From contig NZ_VUNG01000025.1 of NCBI RefSeq assembly GCF_009695775.1, positions 1 to 57,700 of the forward strand: 57,700 nt of DNA, in the 5' to 3' direction. Made by a program: the position numbers and the translations under genes. The notes beneath the pieces were generated by a model. That model did not search any database and had not been told where the DNA came from. It saw only the letters and a program-made list of their open reading frames with translations. The DNA comes from Hallella mizrahii. Its GTDB lineage: Bacteria; Bacteroidota; Bacteroidia; Bacteroidales; Bacteroidaceae. How positions within the stretch are numbered: the stretch's first letter is position 1; each line of letters starts with the position of its first letter. This document shows positions 25,341-34,575 of this stretch, piece by piece.

Positions 25341-26492
25341 TTATCTTCTTCCTCTTCTACGGGAAGTTTTTTTAGCAGTTGGCTCATTCGCGCTTTCTTT
25401 CATCCTCTGTATGGCGGCATCGACATGTTCAGCCGCTTCTTTCCATTTCACTTGGGTCTGCATGGGATCTAACCGCGCGACACGGTGGAAAGCATTGCTT
25501 GCATTCACAAGGCAGATGTAGATATCACTGTCCTTCATCGCCTTTTCTCCGGTAACAGTGTTGCTGTCTGTCCTGCTTTGCAAATCCTTCCCCCGTAGTG
25601 CCAGCGCCTTCTCTCCCCAGCAGATACCAATATTGTAGATGACCTGCACCTGCGTACTGTCAATTGTATCGGCTTTTTCCAAAGCCACGATGGTTTCGTC
25701 CCAATTGTGTTTTCGCATATTTATTTCACCCCATAATGACCAGATATTGGCATTAAGAGAGTCTTTTGCCAGTTCGTCTTTCGCGAAATTCTCCAGTTCG
25801 CCTTCATGGCCTGGCCTAGAAAGAAAATCGGTCAAGAGATGGAAATAAGCCGCATTGCCCGGTGCGTTATCATGCAAGGCCAATAGAGCCAACTCATAAC
25901 GCGAAGAATCGAGCGGTGTGCGCATGAGCTCACGCATGCAGTTGATCTTTATCTCTGCTGCATCCTCAGCCATATTGGAGTCATTCAAAGCAATATCGGC
26001 ATAGCGGTCGGCCTCGCGGAAATGTTTCTCGCCATAAGCCAACAACGAAGCATAATAGGAAACCACACCGAGATAAGCATCTTGCTGTTTATCGGAAATA
26101 CGGAACAGAGGCGACGAATGGGTTTGCAGATAGAGATGGAAAAACTTGAGCGCCATAGGATTGTCATGACGCGCATAATACATCATACCACCGTCAATGA
26201 GGTGCTGTCTCTGTGTTCGTAACAACTTGAACAATTGCTTGCGGTATCGTGGCTGGGATTTCCCTTTTTTATTGGGCAACGCGTCGATGGAGTCACAGAC
26301 CAATGCCAACGAAAAGGACTTGTAGAGCAACTGATAGTAAGTGACAGAATCGCGTGTCTGCTCCATTTGTGGAACCAGACGGGTAACTTGTGTATATAAC
26401 TGATCAGCCGAAACTTTCTTGTCCTGAGATGTGGCGCAATAAGCTACGGCTATGCTTGCCAGTTGTAGAAATAAAAATGCAATGAGTCTCAT
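25341..26492 (-). CDS. Secreted TPR protein, first of a paralogous pair, Arg-rich tail
   Basis: The 383-residue protein has a signal peptide (MRLIAFLFLQLASIAVAYCA). TPR-like helices run throughout: YLGVVSYYASLLAYGEKHFR, NIWSLWGEINMRKHNWDETI and YNIGICWGEKALALRGKDL. The C-terminus is strongly basic (KKTSRRRGRR). The shared order of blocks with the next gene indicates a duplication. Mature location is probably the periplasm, and the basic tail could bind membrane, peptide or nucleic acid. It sits in a run uvrA - GT2 - this gene - paralogue - dbpA; the 112-bp gap before it could hold a weak promoter. Confidence 0.78.
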   Translation of the reverse strand: MRLIAFLFLQLASIAVAYCATSQDKKVSADQLYTQVTRLVPQMEQTRDSVTYYQLLYKSFSLALVCDSIDALPNKKGKSQPRYRKQLFKLLRTQRQHLIDGGMMYYARHDNPMALKFFHLYLQTHSSPLFRISDKQQDAYLGVVSYYASLLAYGEKHFREADRYADIALNDSNMAEDAAEIKINCMRELMRTPLDSSRYELALLALHDNAPGNAAYFHLLTDFLSRPGHEGELENFAKDELAKDSLNANIWSLWGEINMRKHNWDETIVALEKADTIDSTQVQVIYNIGICWGEKALALRGKDLQSRTDSNTVTGEKAMKDSDIYICLVNASNAFHRVARLDPMQTQVKWKEAAEHVDAAIQRMKESANEPTAKKTSRRRGRR

Positions 26493-26604
26493 TTTGCCTG
26501 ATCTTTTTACATCTTCTATTTTGCGAAGATAATATAAAAAAATGAGAATCAGAAGGAAAGGGATAAAGATTTATAAGTTGTTAAGGTATTCTCTTCTTGG
26601 GAGA

Positions 26605-27489
26605 TTATGACAATTGATTGAGCAATAAGTACAACTTATAAAAGCGCAGAGCCACCAAAGAAGGACGTGAAGACAGAAGATTCGCTCTGAAACGGTTACG
26701 CAACAAAGAAAGTATAGGAAAAGCAAAACGCGACAAGACGCCACCAACAGCACTGTCGGTCAAAGACAACAGCGAAGAATAGCCTTTGAGTTCTTCACGG
26801 AAAGAGACTAAGACCTTGACAGAATCCTCTATCTTTCTGATATAGGACGCATTGCTTTCGAATCGGTCAAAGAGCACCGGATTATCTATATGCTCTACCA
26901 GCATTTCTTCTTTCTCGAGATGCATACCAAATATCACGTCCTCATAGCCATAGTACCGGATGCGCTCATCAAGCGGGTGACGCAACAAGAGGTCACGGGC
27001 AACCAAGGTATTGGACAACTTGAAGTTGCGATAAGGAGCCTTTTGCCTAACCTTAGCAGACTGATACGGCTCAGACTGCTTCTCATAAAGGTAACGCAAA
27101 TTAGATGCCACACCATGCCCCACTCTATATCCGCCACAGCAGGCGCAAGAGTGAGGATGCTCTGATATGAAAGCAACATATTGACGGATATAATCTTTCT
27201 TCACTATTTTTAAGTCAGCATCGATCATCAGCAACCATTGTCCAAGGGCTTCCCTCACCAATGCGTTGCGGATGGCTGCCCGCCCATGATTGCCCCCAGT
27301 AAGCCAATAGCGGCAATGAGGCCATGTGTTGATCTGGCGATTGGCATCTATCGTCTGCAGATTTGTGGATCCGTCGTCTCCTACTATCAGCTCCCACTCC
27401 AAACCATGTATATCACGACACTGCGCTGCCACAGCATAAGCTAAGGCCACACAGTCGTCGTTGAAAGTAGGAATAAGAATAGAAATCAT
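26605..27489 (-). CDS. Family 2 glycosyltransferase
   Basis: 294 residues from ATG 27489 (MISILIPTFNDDCVALAYAV); a GTG three codons earlier is less likely. It has a GT-A fold with ELIVGDDGST near 37-46, the DxD-type metal site LLMIDADLKI near 88-97 and a C-terminal region containing YYGYEDVIFGMHL, where ED is the likely catalytic base pair of the family. It transfers a sugar from a nucleotide sugar to an unknown acceptor. There is no clear transmembrane segment, and no other polysaccharide genes are near. It starts 19 bp after uvrA and is probably in its transcript. Confidence 0.88.
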   Translation of the reverse strand: MISILIPTFNDDCVALAYAVAAQCRDIHGLEWELIVGDDGSTNLQTIDANRQINTWPHCRYWLTGGNHGRAAIRNALVREALGQWLLMIDADLKIVKKDYIRQYVAFISEHPHSCACCGGYRVGHGVASNLRYLYEKQSEPYQSAKVRQKAPYRNFKLSNTLVARDLLLRHPLDERIRYYGYEDVIFGMHLEKEEMLVEHIDNPVLFDRFESNASYIRKIEDSVKVLVSFREELKGYSSLLSLTDSAVGGVLSRFAFPILSLLRNRFRANLLSSRPSLVALRFYKLYLLLNQLS

Positions 27490-27508
27490 GTCAAACACAA
27501 CTTGGGGT

Positions 27509-30352
27509 TTAAGACAGTTTTTCCTTGAGATACTGCCCTGTCACACTCTGCTTGCAGGCCACGACCGTCTCCGGTGTACCTTCACAGATGAGTCTTCCGC
27601 CTTGGTTGCCACCATCAGGACCCATGTCGATCACCCAGTCTGCACATTTGATGATGTCCATGTTGTGCTCAATGATCAAGACAGAATGACCACGTTCTAT
27701 CAAGGCGTTGAAGGATGCTAGAAGTTTACTGATATCGTGGAAATGGAGTCCCGTGGTAGGTTCATCAAAGATAAACAAGGTAGGATCCTGCTTCTCCTGA
27801 CCAATGAAATAAGCCAACTTTACTCGCTGGTTCTCACCACCGGAAAGCGTCGAAGAACTCTGTCCCAACTGGATATATCCCAAACCGACATCAGACAAAG
27901 GCTGAAGCCGCTTGACAATAGTTTTCTGACCATTTGTTCCAAAGAAGTCGATAGCCTCATCTACGGTCATATTGAGCACGTCAGTGATGTTCTTGCCCTT
28001 AAAACGGACTTCCAGTACATCTTTCTTAAATCGCTGACCATGACAAGCTTCGCACTCCAAGGTAAGATCTGCCATGAACTGCATCTCCACCGTGATATAA
28101 CCGGCACCCTTACATTCCTCGCATCGTCCTCCCTCGGTATTGAAAGAAAAATATTGTGCGGTGAATCCTTGCTGCTTTGCCAAAGGCTGTTCGGCAAAGA
28201 GCTGACGGATAGCGTCATAGATTTTGAGATATGTGGCAGGGTTGGATCGTGTGCTCTTGCCGATAGGGTTCTGGTCGACAAACTCCACGTGGCGTATATC
28301 CTGCCAGTCGCCTTCCATCGTCTGGAACTCGCCTGGCGCATCCGTCACTTCACCCAATTTGCGCTTCAAAGCCGGATAGAGGGTATCACGCACCAGAGAC
28401 GACTTGCCGGAACCGGAGACACCGGTTACCACCGTCATCACATTAAGCGGGAAGCGGACATTGACACCACAGAGATTGTTGGCCCGACAGCCTTTCAGTT
28501 CGATCGACTTGGTCCAGGAACGGCGAGAGGATGGCACTTCGATTGTCTCTGTCCCTAAGAGATACTGCAGCGTATGGCTACGAGGATATTTCTCCAACAA
28601 GGCTTTTGCCGTGGCAGCATCTACATCACGTGGCACTTTGCCTTCATACACTATCTCGCCGCCATGTTGCCCAGCGTCAGGACCTACATCGATCAGCCAG
28701 TCGGCTCCGCGGATGATATCCTCGTCGTGCTCCACGACAATAACTGTATTGCCCAACTTCTGCAACTCTCGCAACACCTTGACAAGTCGGGCCGTATCGC
28801 GACTATGCAGTCCGATGCTCGGTTCATCAAGGATATAAAGGCTTCCGACCAAGGAGGATCCTAAAGAGGTAGAGAGATTGATACGCTGACTCTCACCGCC
28901 TGAGAGCGTATTGCTCTGTCGGTTGAGCGTAAGATAGCCAAGACCCACATCGCACAAGAAGTTTAGGCGCGACTGGATTTCAGTGAGCAGACGTTTGCTG
29001 ACCTGACGCTCATGGTCGGTGAGTTCAAGATGCTCGAACCAGTCTTTGAGGTTCTTCACAGGCATCTCCACCAAGTCCACAATGCTGCACCCGCCTATCT
29101 TTACCCAAGTGGCTTCCTTACGCAGACGGGTACCATGGCACATGGGACAGACGGTCTTGCCACGATAACGACTCATCATCACACGATACTGGATCTTATA
29201 CTGATTTTCCTTCACCATGTCGAAGAAACCGTCGATGCAGACAGCGTCAGACCTGCGCTCACCGTTTTTCTTTCTGTCGCAGGGCAATCCGTGCCACAGC
29301 ATATCCTTTTCACGCTGTGACAATTCAAAATAAGGCTTGAAGATGGGAAAATCATATTGAGCCGCCCGGCGGCAGAACTCTTCCTGCCACCACTTCATTT
29401 TATCACCATGCCAACACTGCACACAGCCTTCATAGACCGACAACGAAGAGTTGGGAATGACAAGACCTTCGCTGATGCCGATGACAGAGCCGAAGCCCTC
29501 GCATGTGGGACAGGCTCCAAGCGGTGAGTTGAAGGAGAACATATTATCGTCGGGCTCTTCAAAGGTCATACCGTCTGCCTCGAAACGCGAAGAGAAATCG
29601 TAACTCAGTCCAGATGGAAGAAACACTACCCGACAGGCACCGTTGCCCTCATACATGGCAGTCTCTGTGGAGTCGACCAAACGGGCTATCATGTCTTTCT
29701 CATGTGACACGCTTGTGCGGTCGATCACCAAGAACATTTCTTTCAGCGCAGTGGCCAGTGCCCCATCTTGCTCTTGAAGCAGATCCTCAATGCGCAAGAT
29801 ATCTGTACCTTTCATCAGTCGGGTAAAGCCTTCTTTTAAGTACATCTCCAACTGCTCGCGACCCGTACGACCCTGAGGAATCACCAGCGGCGAGAGGATC
29901 ATCAACTTCGTGCCGTCGGCAAACTCCCACGTCTTTTGCACCACATCTTCTGTGGTATGCTTCTTGACCTCCTGCCCTGAAATGGGGGAAAAGGTTTTGC
30001 CAATACGGGCGTAAAGCAGACGTAAATACTCATAAATCTCAGTAGAAGTGCCCACTGTGGAGCGAGGATTCCGGGCCGTCACCTTTTGCTCTATAGCAAT
30101 TGCCGGGGGCAAGCCTTTGATGAAATCACACTCGGGTTTACTCATACGCCCCAAAAACTGCCTGGCATAGCTCGACAAGCTCTCTACATAGCGACGCTGA
30201 CCCTCGGCATAGAGCGTGTCAAAAGCCAAACTCGATTTTCCAGAGCCAGACACACCAGCCATCACAATAAAAGCGTTACGAGGTATACGCAAATTGATGT
30301 TCTTCAGATTATTGACCCGAGCTCCTTTGACTTCTATATACTGATCTTCCAT
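27509..30352 (-). CDS. uvrA: Excinuclease ABC subunit A
   Basis: The 947-residue protein has two ABC modules. Module 1 has GVSGSGKSSLAFDTLYAEGQ, LSGGESQRINL and LYILDEPSIGLH. Module 2 has GVSGSGKSSLVRDTLYPAL, LSGGENQRVKL and LFIFDEPTTGLH. The second zinc finger is intact (CEEC near 735 and CEAC 20 residues on), and GACPTCEGFG belongs to the first. UvrA2 scans DNA for bulky damage and loads UvrB in nucleotide excision repair. Promoter at 30402-30433. It heads a minus-strand run with GT2, two TPR genes and dbpA. Confidence 0.98.
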   Translation of the reverse strand: MEDQYIEVKGARVNNLKNINLRIPRNAFIVMAGVSGSGKSSLAFDTLYAEGQRRYVESLSSYARQFLGRMSKPECDFIKGLPPAIAIEQKVTARNPRSTVGTSTEIYEYLRLLYARIGKTFSPISGQEVKKHTTEDVVQKTWEFADGTKLMILSPLVIPQGRTGREQLEMYLKEGFTRLMKGTDILRIEDLLQEQDGALATALKEMFLVIDRTSVSHEKDMIARLVDSTETAMYEGNGACRVVFLPSGLSYDFSSRFEADGMTFEEPDDNMFSFNSPLGACPTCEGFGSVIGISEGLVIPNSSLSVYEGCVQCWHGDKMKWWQEEFCRRAAQYDFPIFKPYFELSQREKDMLWHGLPCDRKKNGERRSDAVCIDGFFDMVKENQYKIQYRVMMSRYRGKTVCPMCHGTRLRKEATWVKIGGCSIVDLVEMPVKNLKDWFEHLELTDHERQVSKRLLTEIQSRLNFLCDVGLGYLTLNRQSNTLSGGESQRINLSTSLGSSLVGSLYILDEPSIGLHSRDTARLVKVLRELQKLGNTVIVVEHDEDIIRGADWLIDVGPDAGQHGGEIVYEGKVPRDVDAATAKALLEKYPRSHTLQYLLGTETIEVPSSRRSWTKSIELKGCRANNLCGVNVRFPLNVMTVVTGVSGSGKSSLVRDTLYPALKRKLGEVTDAPGEFQTMEGDWQDIRHVEFVDQNPIGKSTRSNPATYLKIYDAIRQLFAEQPLAKQQGFTAQYFSFNTEGGRCEECKGAGYITVEMQFMADLTLECEACHGQRFKKDVLEVRFKGKNITDVLNMTVDEAIDFFGTNGQKTIVKRLQPLSDVGLGYIQLGQSSSTLSGGENQRVKLAYFIGQEKQDPTLFIFDEPTTGLHFHDISKLLASFNALIERGHSVLIIEHNMDIIKCADWVIDMGPDGGNQGGRLICEGTPETVVACKQSVTGQYLKEKLS

Positions 30353-30401
30353 ACTTATCTAATACAAAACGATGCTTGAACAAGATTATATTCTATCTCT
30401 A

Positions 30402-30433
30402 CAAAAGTACGCATAATATTCTAAATGCACAAA
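30402..30433 (-). promoter_or_regulatory. uvrA promoter
   Basis: Minus strand TTTG (30430-30433), 20-bp spacer, TACTTTTG (30402-30409), 49 bp before the start codon. No LexA-like palindrome was recognised beside it. Confidence 0.75.
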
Positions 30434-30524
30434 TTTATAATCGTGTAAAAATACTATGTCCACATTTATTGGCTCTTTAAAGAACATTTCACATCGATTC
30501 GAGCAATGTCTCAAAGAATTTGTG

Positions 30525-30532
30525 TAAGTTTG
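30525..30532 (+). promoter_or_regulatory. -7 box of the 5'-nucleotidase gene
   Basis: TAAGTTTG lies 21 bp before the start codon. A TTTG at the proper -33 distance is not seen. Confidence 0.5.
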
Positions 30533-30553
30533 CAATAAAATTATGATTCAACA

Positions 30554-32326
30554 ATGAAAATACAACGATTCTCAAGCTATCAACACCATCACCGGCTGAT
30601 AGGAATGGTATTCTTTTTATTACTTTGCTTACAAATGAACACGACCTCTTTTGCCCAAAAGCGAACTGTCACTTTGAAGATAGTGGAAACCAGCGATGTG
30701 CATGGTTGCTTCTTTCCACATGACTTTATCAACAACAGCGATATGGCAGGTTCACTCGCACGTGTGAGCACTTTCTACAAACAGTTGAAAGGTCAGTATC
30801 CGAAAAGCACACTGCTGCTTGACAACGGTGACATTCTGCAAGGGCAGCCGATCAACTACTTTTCAAATTTCGTCGATACCCTACAGCACAACATTGCGGC
30901 TGATGTCGTCAACTATCTTGGGTATGACGCAGAGACGGTTGGCAATCATGATATAGAGACAGCACATTCCTGTTTTGACAAATGGGCCGGCGAACTGCAC
31001 TGTCCTCTGCTCGGTGCCAATGTGATCAACACGGAAACGGGCAAACCATATTTCAAGCCCTACACCATCATCACGCGCCAAGGCATACGCATCGCCATCT
31101 TGGGACTTCTCACACCAGCCATCCCCAACTGGGTGGAACAAACGTCATGGACGGGTATGCGGTTTGACGAGATGGTAAGCACCGCAAAATATTGGATGAA
31201 CATCATCCGCCAGCAGGAGCACCCGGACGTGGTCATCGGACTCTTCCATTCTGGTGCTGAGGGCGGTATCACCACTCCTAACTATGCGGAAAACGCTTCT
31301 TTGGCTGTCGCAAAAGAAGTCCCTGGCTTCGATCTGATTCTCTTTGGACATGATCATACCCGACACCAACTAATAATTAAAAACAATTTGGGAAAGGATG
31401 TGCTGTGCCTGGATCCGGCAAACAATGCGCAGACGGTAGCTGTCGCAACACTCAACTTGCAAAAAGAAAAAGGGAAATGGACAGTGAAGGAAAAGCAGGG
31501 GGAATTGGTGGATATCAGAAATTACGACATCGACCAGGACTATGTGAAGCATTTCGAGCCTTACCTTCATGAAGTGAGCAACTTTGCCAATAAGCAGATT
31601 GGCAACTTTGCCCATACAATCTATACCCGGGATAGCTTCTTCGGCAATAGTGCCTTCAACGATTTCATATTGAATCTTCAAATCAAATTAACCGGTGCTG
31701 ATATTTCTTTCAACGCGCCGCTGACATTGAATGACAGTATCAAGCAAGGTCCGATCTCTGTTCGGGACATGTTTAAACTCTATAAATATGAGAATCATCT
31801 CTATGTAATGAGACTCACCGGCAAGGAGATCAAAGACTATCTGGAGATGAGCTATGATCAGTGGGTTAATACAATGGCGGCTCCAAGCGACCATCTCTTC
31901 CTTCTGGAATCCTTTAACACAGGATCGAACGAGCGTGGCCGTTTCAAGAATTTCATCTTCAACTTTGACGCTGCAGCCGGCATTGATTACAATGTAGACG
32001 TCAGAAAACCCAATGGCCAAAAAGTCAACATTCTGAGAATGAGTAATGGAAAGCCTTTTGAAGAAGACAAATGGTACAACGTGGCTATCAACAGCTACCG
32101 TGGCAATGGCGGCGGACAGCTGCTGACACTGGGTGCCGGCATTCCACATGACAGCTTGAAATCAAGAATCGTTTGGCGCTCACAACGTGATCAACGGTAT
32201 TATTTCATGAAAGCTATTGAGGAGATGGGGACAGTAGATCCACAACCCAATCATAACTGGAAATTCATACCGGAAGCATGGGTTAAAGAGGCAGGAGAAA
32301 GAGACGCCAAACTCATCTTCAAATAA
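30554..32326 (+). CDS. Periplasmic 5'-nucleotidase / 2',3'-cyclic phosphodiesterase family protein
   Basis: The 590-residue protein has a signal peptide to about residue 35 (ending TTSFAQ). The metallophosphatase domain carries all metal motifs: ETSDVHGCF, LLDNGDILQGQ, VGNHDIE, GLFHSGAEGG and LFGHDHTRH. A 5'-nucleotidase C-terminal domain follows (about 340-560, with FILNLQIKLTGADISFNAPL and INSYRGNGGGQLLTLG). The UshA/CpdB family hydrolyses extracellular nucleotides for purine, pyrimidine and phosphate salvage. The exact substrate is not visible. A TPR gene follows 24 bp downstream and is probably cotranscribed. Confidence 0.93.
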   Translation: MKIQRFSSYQHHHRLIGMVFFLLLCLQMNTTSFAQKRTVTLKIVETSDVHGCFFPHDFINNSDMAGSLARVSTFYKQLKGQYPKSTLLLDNGDILQGQPINYFSNFVDTLQHNIAADVVNYLGYDAETVGNHDIETAHSCFDKWAGELHCPLLGANVINTETGKPYFKPYTIITRQGIRIAILGLLTPAIPNWVEQTSWTGMRFDEMVSTAKYWMNIIRQQEHPDVVIGLFHSGAEGGITTPNYAENASLAVAKEVPGFDLILFGHDHTRHQLIIKNNLGKDVLCLDPANNAQTVAVATLNLQKEKGKWTVKEKQGELVDIRNYDIDQDYVKHFEPYLHEVSNFANKQIGNFAHTIYTRDSFFGNSAFNDFILNLQIKLTGADISFNAPLTLNDSIKQGPISVRDMFKLYKYENHLYVMRLTGKEIKDYLEMSYDQWVNTMAAPSDHLFLLESFNTGSNERGRFKNFIFNFDAAAGIDYNVDVRKPNGQKVNILRMSNGKPFEEDKWYNVAINSYRGNGGGQLLTLGAGIPHDSLKSRIVWRSQRDQRYYFMKAIEEMGTVDPQPNHNWKFIPEAWVKEAGERDAKLIFK

Positions 32327-32350
32327 ATCCCCTAACAACGTATCGTCAAT

Positions 32351-32974
32351 ATGTTTAGGGATAAAAAAAATCTGTCCTTCGGCCGGTCATTCATCGTAAT
32401 CATGCTGATGATCACGACGATGTTACCTGCCGAAGGACAGAATGCTGTTCAAAAGAAAACAGACAGCCAACAGTTGGGCTTTGCCATTTCCTACTTCCAA
32501 GGTGGCAAGTATCATGAGGCAAAACTCATCTTGCAAAGATTGGACAAGAGCTATCAGCTCAATCCGAGATTCAGAGCTTATTTGGGCGTATGCTATTATT
32601 ATGATCAGGAATACGAGCAAGCCACGAAATGCTTGGATTCTGTCATTCCTCAGTTACAAGCCTTTGATCCACAAGAACTGTCGTTTTACTACTATGCCGA
32701 CGGGGAGAGCTATTTCACATTAGGCAAATACTCTCAAGCCGCCCCACTCTACGCCCAAGCACAAGCACGCTGTCATGAAGACGAAAAAGCTAAGATTTAT
32801 TATCGTTTAGGACTTTGCTACTCCTTTATCAAACAATGGTACAAGGCATTAGACACCCTTCAGAGTGCGCTTGTTTACTATCAACAATACCAACCACAGG
32901 AAAAAGCAAAGATTGCGGAAATCCGCAATCTGATATTTGCCTGCTGTTATGAGATCAACCAGCCTACTTCATAG
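32351..32974 (+). CDS. Small secreted TPR protein
   Basis: The 207-residue protein has an N-terminal hydrophobic segment (about 13-29, FIVIMLMITTMLPAEGQ) that reads as a signal peptide. Four to five TPR-like repeats follow: QLGFAISYFQGGKYHEAKLI, AYLGVCYYYDQEYEQATKCL, YYADGESYFTLGKYSQAAPL and YRLGLCYSFIKQWYKALDTL. A periplasmic scaffold role is likely, and the partner is unknown. It follows the 5'-nucleotidase by 24 bp. Its 3' end overlaps the 3' end of gldB on the opposite strand by 11 bp, so the two mRNAs are complementary there and no terminator is visible between them. Confidence 0.8.
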   Translation: MFRDKKNLSFGRSFIVIMLMITTMLPAEGQNAVQKKTDSQQLGFAISYFQGGKYHEAKLILQRLDKSYQLNPRFRAYLGVCYYYDQEYEQATKCLDSVIPQLQAFDPQELSFYYYADGESYFTLGKYSQAAPLYAQAQARCHEDEKAKIYYRLGLCYSFIKQWYKALDTLQSALVYYQQYQPQEKAKIAEIRNLIFACCYEINQPTS

Positions 32975-33770
32975 CACTGTAATCATCACTGGCCAAAAGC
33001 TCCTGGTATGTCACAGAAGGATGCTTGTGCATATAGCGGTCAACAATGGACACATACGTAGAACGGAAAAAAGGCTTCCCCAATGCTTTGTTGGCAACCC
33101 ACATGACTTTGCCCATATGCAAATCCTTTTCCAACTGAGTACGCTGGTCATAGTTTGCCATCGGATACAGACTCAAGAGATAAAAACTCAAACAGTCCGG
33201 TACAATATTACTACGCCCCATGGCTGAAAGTTGCTCCTTAGAAAAACCGAACTCCTTGTAAACGGGGTATTTCGCTCCCATGTACTTATCAAGAGAGATG
33301 CCGATCAACTTGTCTCCTACCACAATGCTCTGATCCAAAGCACCTATCTGTGCATAAACACGTGGCACCGGCATGTCAGGCAGCCAGTCTTTCAATTGCT
33401 GAAATGATTGTGACAACTCTTTGTTCAAGTCATCCATATTGGCATACTCCGACTCCGCATCGGTGATAATGGTCTGCAACGTGGAATCCTGATAAAAACG
33501 CAGAAAACGCTCATTGATATCATGATCACTCACCTCTCCAATCTGGAGCATCTTCTCTACAAGTGTACGTGTCTCAATAGGAAACTCTGTGTTCATCTGC
33601 TGGAGAGCAGAAAAATCTCCTGTAATCAGATAACGGCTTTCCAACCGGTCATAGCGCTCTATATGCACATGACTGGCATCATTATCATCATCGTTGGGCT
33701 TGAGCTTAAACTCACAACCCACACATAGCAGCATTGCCACGAACAATGCAAAATATATCTTCCGTATCAA
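32964..33770 (-). CDS. gldB: Gliding-motility-associated lipoprotein GldB
   Basis: The 268-residue protein has a lipobox with Cys19 (MLLCVGC). Motifs recognised from GldB include RYDR..., DLNKELSQSFQQLKDWLPDM, RVYAQIGALDQSIVVGDKLI, ISLDKYMGAKYPVY and a C-terminal KPFFRSTYV block. GldB is required for gliding in Flavobacterium and is found in many non-gliding Bacteroidota, where its role is unclear. It may have a zincin-like fold. The promoter is at 33841-33872, separate from the ssb-gldE-PPTase run upstream. The start is ATG 33770. Confidence 0.88.
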   Translation of the reverse strand: MIRKIYFALFVAMLLCVGCEFKLKPNDDDNDASHVHIERYDRLESRYLITGDFSALQQMNTEFPIETRTLVEKMLQIGEVSDHDINERFLRFYQDSTLQTIITDAESEYANMDDLNKELSQSFQQLKDWLPDMPVPRVYAQIGALDQSIVVGDKLIGISLDKYMGAKYPVYKEFGFSKEQLSAMGRSNIVPDCLSFYLLSLYPMANYDQRTQLEKDLHMGKVMWVANKALGKPFFRSTYVSIVDRYMHKHPSVTYQELLASDDYSAMK

Positions 33771-33840
33771 AGAATGTAGTCTTTTGTTGTTAACGATCTC
33801 TTCTTTTCAAGTAGAGGGATATGCCCCTCTCTTACATTTG

Positions 33841-33872
33841 CAAAAGTACTAAAAAATATTTTTTTATCCAAA
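33841..33872 (-). promoter_or_regulatory. gldB promoter
   Basis: Minus strand TTTG (33869-33872), 20-bp spacer, TACTTTTG (33841-33848). The 70-nt leader contains a small stem (AGAGGG..CCCTCT around 33813-33830). Confidence 0.75.
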
Positions 33873-33939
33873 TATAAAGCTAAAAAAAACAAATAAAACT
33901 TTCTTTTGGGAAAACACAAGACTGATTTTGATATATTAC

Positions 33940-34575
33940 TTACCTAAAATCTAAAAAAGAATAGGTAAGAACATAATCCGGAGTGAGTTCATAATGAACG
34001 GTCACTACTTCTTTCGTTTTAAGGACATCCACCCTGACAGCACCCCGTACCGCATCCGATGTATGGCGTTTTTGTTCAAAAACAGTATCTATATCTGACT
34101 GAAGGGTATGCAGACGCATGTCGAAATAATCAAGTTTCTGCTCAGAACACAATTTATAGACGGTTTCCTTTGCACTCCAGTTGATCAATTGCTGTGCCAG
34201 GGTGGCGCGCTGCTCGTCTTCTCGTATAAATCGCTCCACAACCTTGCTCACTCTGTCTGATGAGTATTCTATATCTATACCCACTTGATAATCATCCGAA
34301 AGGATGACTGCTACCCATCCGCGTGTATGACTGATGCTGATAGACCAACCCTCGAGCAGAGGCTTGCCAGAGGACTCGTGGCCTATCACCAACTGGTCAT
34401 TCCCCGTCATGGCACTGAGAAGCGCATAGACGCAAAGCTCTTCTTTCAATCTCTTCTCTGAACGAAAAGCCAAGTCTAAACCCTTTGGCTTTGGCAACTG
34501 AGCAATACTCTCTGTCATTTGCCATAGACCAACACAGATACCCCGGTGCGGTTCAAAGATCTTTTTTAGTGGCAT
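33940..34575 (-). CDS. 4'-phosphopantetheinyl transferase (Sfp-type)
   Basis: The 211-residue protein has the two signature blocks VGIDIEYSSDRV (98-109, metal-binding Asp and Glu) and INWSAKETVYKL (131-142, WxxKEA-type). ISISHTRGWVAVI (79-91) is the conserved SHS-like lead. It moves the phosphopantetheine arm of CoA to a carrier protein. The size fits the Sfp rather than the AcpS class, so it may serve secondary or dedicated carrier proteins, but none is encoded here. Its first 23 nt overlap the 3' end of gldE, so translation is probably coupled. Confidence 0.92.
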   Translation of the reverse strand: MPLKKIFEPHRGICVGLWQMTESIAQLPKPKGLDLAFRSEKRLKEELCVYALLSAMTGNDQLVIGHESSGKPLLEGWSISISHTRGWVAVILSDDYQVGIDIEYSSDRVSKVVERFIREDEQRATLAQQLINWSAKETVYKLCSEQKLDYFDMRLHTLQSDIDTVFEQKRHTSDAVRGAVRVDVLKTKEVVTVHYELTPDYVLTYSFLDFR

